A stretch of 9,667 bases of DNA from Verrucomicrobiota bacterium (GTDB taxonomy: Bacteria; Verrucomicrobiota; Verrucomicrobiia; Verrucomicrobiales; Akkermansiaceae), in contig VFJU01000143.1 in NCBI GenBank assembly GCA_009885905.1, positions 1 to 9,667 on the forward strand, in the 5' to 3' direction. Within the stretch, counting starts at the first letter, position 1. Each line of letters starts with the position of its first letter. The translations under genes and the position numbers were made by a program. Under the pieces are notes generated by a model. That model was not told the DNA's origin. It ran no database searches and saw only the letters and a program-made list of their open reading frames with translations. This document shows, in pieces, positions 7,101 to 9,667 of the stretch.

Positions 7101-9667
7101 CTTAAAAATATCTCTGTCGAAATACCACGCGGAGAGCTTGTCGTGATCTCGGGGCTATCTGGATCTGGCAAGTCTACGCTTGCATTCGACATTCTTTTCG
7201 CTGAGGGTCAACGCCGGTTTTTGGATTCGATGTCAGCCTATGCCCGCCAGTTTGCTGAGCAGTTAGAAAAGCCTGAGTTTGATCAATTACAGGGACTTCC
7301 CCCCACCGTCGCCATCGAGCAGCGTGTCTCGCAAGGTGGTGGAAAATCCACGGTTGCCACCGTTACCGAGCTATGGAATTTCATACGTTTGCTCTACTCG
7401 AAACTCGGAACTCTCTATTGCCCAGAATGCCAAGTGCCTGTCGAAAAACAATCAGTCAGTGCAGTCGAAAACACCATTCGTGAGTATTTGAAAAAGGGAC
7501 CTGTCACGCTACTCGCCCCCATTATCCGAGGTAAAAAAGGCTATCACAATGAAATCGCTGAGTGGGCACTCAAACATGGGTTCACTCGTCTGTTAGTTGA
7601 TAGACAATTTAAAGATGCTGAAAACTTCACTCGTCTGGAGCGATTCAAAGAACATGATATCGATGTGGTTGTAGCAGAAATATTTAGCGTGCAATCTAAA
7701 GGTTCTGATCTTAGCTCATCGATCGCCCTTGCGCTAGGAATCGGTAAGGGTCTCATCAAACTTTTCACTGCTGACAAAAAATTTACCCTCCTCTCCACTC
7801 ATTCCAGTTGCCCATGCTGCAACCAATCGTTCGAAGAACTTGACCCTCGTCTCTTTTCCTTTAACTCACCCCATGGCTGGTGCTCTGAATGCCGGGGGTA
7901 TGGTCGTGTTCCCAAACGCCGGCAATACCTCGATATCGCTCGTTTCGATTCAGTGTTAGAAGCGGAGTTAGATGCCGATCGTGCCATTGAGCGGATGGAT
8001 TCAGTCGAACTCGTGGAATGTCCTAGTTGTCGTGGCTCTCGTCTCAACCCCGTCGCGTCGGCCGTACGTCTCCACAGTACAAGCACCAGTCATTTGCAGA
8101 CCAAGGTTGCGACGTCTCGAAGCAATGCACCCATTTCTCAGGTCGGTAAACTCTCCATCGACAACGCATTTAAGGTTTTCTCTAAGCTTACTTTCTCAGA
8201 CTCCCGAGCCACACTCATCGCTAGAGACATCCTCCCCGAGATCCGCCAGCGACTGACTTTTCTCCAAGAAGTCGGTCTCGGTTACCTTCAACTTGATCGC
8301 TCTGGCAACACGCTTTCTGGTGGTGAATCCCAACGCATTCGTCTCGCTGCTCAGCTAGGATCAAACTTGCGAGGTGTTCTTTATGTGTTAGATGAGCCCA
8401 CTATTGGCCTTCACCCGCGTGACAATGCAGCACTTTTAAAAACTCTCATTGCCCTCCGTGATCAAGGGAACTCGCTCATTATTGTTGAGCATGATGAAGA
8501 CACGATTGCCGCAGCAGATCATCTAATCGACCTCGGTCCGGGAGCGGGCCGACTGGGTGGAGAGATCGTCTATCAAGGTAAGCCGCCAAAGCTTTCAAAA
8601 TCAAAATCGAAAGATTCAAAGTCAAAGATCCACTCGCCCACCTACCGTGCCCTTACCGCAGTCATTCACCATCCCGTTCGTGGTTCCCGTCGTCCGGTGC
8701 TGAAGAATGCGCTTTTTCTAACGATATCAGATTGTCACGCGAACAATCTCAAGCATGTCGATGTTGCGATTCCCCTCGGGCGTCTCACCGTCCTCACTGG
8801 CATCTCCGGTTCCGGTAAGTCTTCGCTGATGCATGCTTGCGTAGCAGCAGTTTTTAACCGCCAAGCAAAAAAAAATCCGTATGCAAAAGTTGTCGGTGAG
8901 AAGCATATCAAAGCCTGCTTTGAGGTCGACCAATCGCCTATTGGTAAAACCTCCCGCTCATGCCCCGCAACTTACGTGAAGGTGTTTGATCACATCCGCG
9001 CGCTTTTTGCTCAACTTCCCGAGGCCCGTGCGCGTGGTTTTGATGCATCGCGATTTTCCTTCAACACTGAGAGTGGTCGCTGCTCTGAGTGCAAGGGTAA
9101 CGGACGGGTGAAAATAGAAATGGATTTTCTCCCGAGCACTTGGATCCACTGTGATGCGTGCAACGGAGATCGCTACAATCCGGCGACGTTAGAAGTTACT
9201 TTCCGCCAGAAAAACATCGGTCAAGTTCTCGCCATGACGATTGATGAAGCATCCACGTTTTTCGAGTCCCAACCGCGCATTGCTCATCCTCTCAAACTGA
9301 TGGTAGACACCGGTCTCGGCTATCTCCAACTCGGACAACCGTCTCCGACTCTATCAGGCGGCGAGGCGCAGCGCATTAAGCTAGTCTCTGAACTGACCAA
9401 GGGGCGTGGCACGCGAGCGACACTAAACAACGCGTCTCTTAAACAACGTAACCTCTATCTCATTGAGGAACCCACCGTCGGACTTCACTTGGAGGATGTT
9501 CAGCGCCTCATCGATGTCCTGCACCGTCTCGTCGATGAAGGACACACGGTGGTGGTCATCGAGCACCACATGGCGGTCGCTGCCGAGGCGGACTGGATTC
9601 TTGATATGGGTCCGGAAGCGGGTGAGGGTGGGGGAAAGATTATCGCCCAAGGTACTCCGGAGAAAAT
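4113..9667 (+). CDS. uvrA: Tandem (double) UvrA, excinuclease ABC subunit A, C-terminus cut by window edge
   Basis: One frame runs without a stop from GTG 4113 to the right edge: 1851 complete codons against about 940 for ordinary UvrA. An in-frame TGA at 4098 limits the start; no Shine-Dalgarno is visible. UvrA finds DNA damage and loads UvrB in nucleotide excision repair in the cytoplasm. Unit 1 (about 1-965) has Walker A at 44-52, LSGGE 499-503, Walker B LDEP 524-527, then Walker A 651-659, zinc finger C751/C754/C774/C777, LSGGEAQR 852-859 and LDEP 881-884. After a linker (about 965-985), unit 2 has Walker A 1014-1022, LSGGESQR 1401-1408, LDEP 1426-1429, Walker A 1563-1571, zinc finger C1657/C1660/C1680/C1683, LSGGEAQR 1747-1754 and a variant Walker B, IEEP (1784-1787). 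Unit 1 lacks the cysteine pairs flanking its UvrB-binding domain; unit 2 lacks the insertion domain. The sequence breaks off at GTPEK, close to the usual end of UvrA, so probably only a few dozen residues are missing. Confidence 0.97.
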   Translation, partial: MSPIDKKSTTRRLSSAIRLRGCRQHNLQGFDLDIPLGQLTVVTGPSGSGKSSLAFHTLYAEGQRRYVETFSPYVRQFFDRMDKPLIDHIEGIPPAIAIEQKNHVRTSRSTVGTLTEINDYLKLLFARLAIGYDPKSGDVIQPDSPESAAAWASENLSGNSVFVTFPISIPPDAKSEEIFPFLNAQGYLRILLDGEIIRTDEERVTKLVSSVIHVVQDRLILTDENQSRLLEALEAAFTLGKGHAKISDAGNPDHSSSFSTSWTNPKTGFTLRKPTAALFSFNSPLGACSKCRGFGRVVGIDLEKAVPDPSLSIAQGAVKPFQGERGDECQRDLVRNCKERSIDTECAFEDLSEDEQEWVYYGDCRTENLTAEALEELWQSGGWYGIKGFFDWMESKAYKMHVRIFLSRYRSYTTCGDCRGKRLQPESLCFKVNHRTLPEIWSFAVSDLLPWFSNLNTEIVARPSDPTLNLVLTEIISRLTYLDEVGLGYLTLDRTTRTLSGGEVERVNLTTCLGASLTGTLFVLDEPTVGLHPRDIDRLVGVMHGLRDKGNTLVVVEHEQTVMLAADHLVDIGPGAGSLGGTLIYQGPPTGSKSKILDGTIPWLTGQKRIDIPTQRRKPTKKILQVRGATRHNLKKLDVDLPLGLFVVLTGVSGSGKSTFAHDVLYLNLARKLGQEAEGDAVPLKEFKGSQYLSGVELVDQTAVARTPRSTPAVFLGAFDPIRQLFCETDAGKSAALKPGFFSFNSGEGRCDRCAGNGFEKVEMQFLSDLYVTCPDCKGRRYKSSTLDFTYNGLSIADVLDLTVADVAGVFSRQERHSKKELRLIDQVLTTLSPLLQVGLGYLKLGQPLNTLSGGEAQRLKLCQLLISNNAAATSGKLLILDEPTTGLHFSDIQNLLNVFQKLVDSGHSLLVIEHNLDVIKSADWILDLGPEAGKYGGQLVAQGSPETVALLGTPTALFLKQALNGPMPTDGTTFTPSKIENCQSAISLRGARHHNLKNISVEIPRGELVVISGLSGSGKSTLAFDILFAEGQRRFLDSMSAYARQFAEQLEKPEFDQLQGLPPTVAIEQRVSQGGGKSTVATVTELWNFIRLLYSKLGTLYCPECQVPVEKQSVSAVENTIREYLKKGPVTLLAPIIRGKKGYHNEIAEWALKHGFTRLLVDRQFKDAENFTRLERFKEHDIDVVVAEIFSVQSKGSDLSSSIALALGIGKGLIKLFTADKKFTLLSTHSSCPCCNQSFEELDPRLFSFNSPHGWCSECRGYGRVPKRRQYLDIARFDSVLEAELDADRAIERMDSVELVECPSCRGSRLNPVASAVRLHSTSTSHLQTKVATSRSNAPISQVGKLSIDNAFKVFSKLTFSDSRATLIARDILPEIRQRLTFLQEVGLGYLQLDRSGNTLSGGESQRIRLAAQLGSNLRGVLYVLDEPTIGLHPRDNAALLKTLIALRDQGNSLIIVEHDEDTIAAADHLIDLGPGAGRLGGEIVYQGKPPKLSKSKSKDSKSKIHSPTYRALTAVIHHPVRGSRRPVLKNALFLTISDCHANNLKHVDVAIPLGRLTVLTGISGSGKSSLMHACVAAVFNRQAKKNPYAKVVGEKHIKACFEVDQSPIGKTSRSCPATYVKVFDHIRALFAQLPEARARGFDASRFSFNTESGRCSECKGNGRVKIEMDFLPSTWIHCDACNGDRYNPATLEVTFRQKNIGQVLAMTIDEASTFFESQPRIAHPLKLMVDTGLGYLQLGQPSPTLSGGEAQRIKLVSELTKGRGTRATLNNASLKQRNLYLIEEPTVGLHLEDVQRLIDVLHRLVDEGHTVVVIEHHMAVAAEADWILDMGPEAGEGGGKIIAQGTPEK

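Overview
The window fits a bacterium of the Planctomycetota/Verrucomicrobiota group, more likely Verrucomicrobiota. The main evidence is a UvrA made of two complete UvrA units fused in one chain, a form I associate with those phyla. A membrane-anchored Ser/Thr kinase with a long helical C-terminal tail and starts with weak or absent Shine-Dalgarno sequences also fit. This is an inference from architecture, not from a marker gene. I see no RNA genes, insertion sequences, CRISPR arrays or phage genes, and no gene-free stretch longer than about 200 bases.

Layout. (1) 1-227, minus strand: the N-terminal part of an unrecognised membrane-anchored protein that runs off the left edge. (2) 228-427: a divergent intergenic region holding two inverted repeats and one direct repeat, which look like operator sites. 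(3) 428-1735, plus: a CPBP-family (CAAX/Abi) intramembrane metalloprotease with an unusual N-terminal soluble domain and an uncertain start. (4) 1753-2133, minus: a group II truncated haemoglobin, convergent with the protease across a 17-bp gap. (5) 2134-2266: a divergent promoter region between globin and kinase. (6) 2267-4045, plus: a Hanks-type Ser/Thr kinase with one transmembrane helix, a ten-unit PVEA stalk coded by a 12-bp tandem repeat, and a helical tail. (7) 4046-4112: a short gap with a perfect 9-bp inverted repeat. (8) 4113-9667, plus: a single uninterrupted reading frame of at least 1851 codons coding for a tandem UvrA with four ABC ATPase sites. It lacks only its extreme C-terminus, which lies beyond the right edge.

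The genes do not form an obvious pathway. The kinase and uvrA are co-directional with 67 bp between them and could share a transcript, but nothing else links them. The most informative object is the tandem UvrA. Aligning its two halves by eye shows reciprocal losses. Unit 1 keeps the insertion domain but has lost both cysteine pairs flanking the UvrB-binding domain and a basic motif inside that domain. Unit 2 keeps those but has lost the insertion domain. This suggests one chain acting as a built-in asymmetric version of the usual UvrA homodimer.
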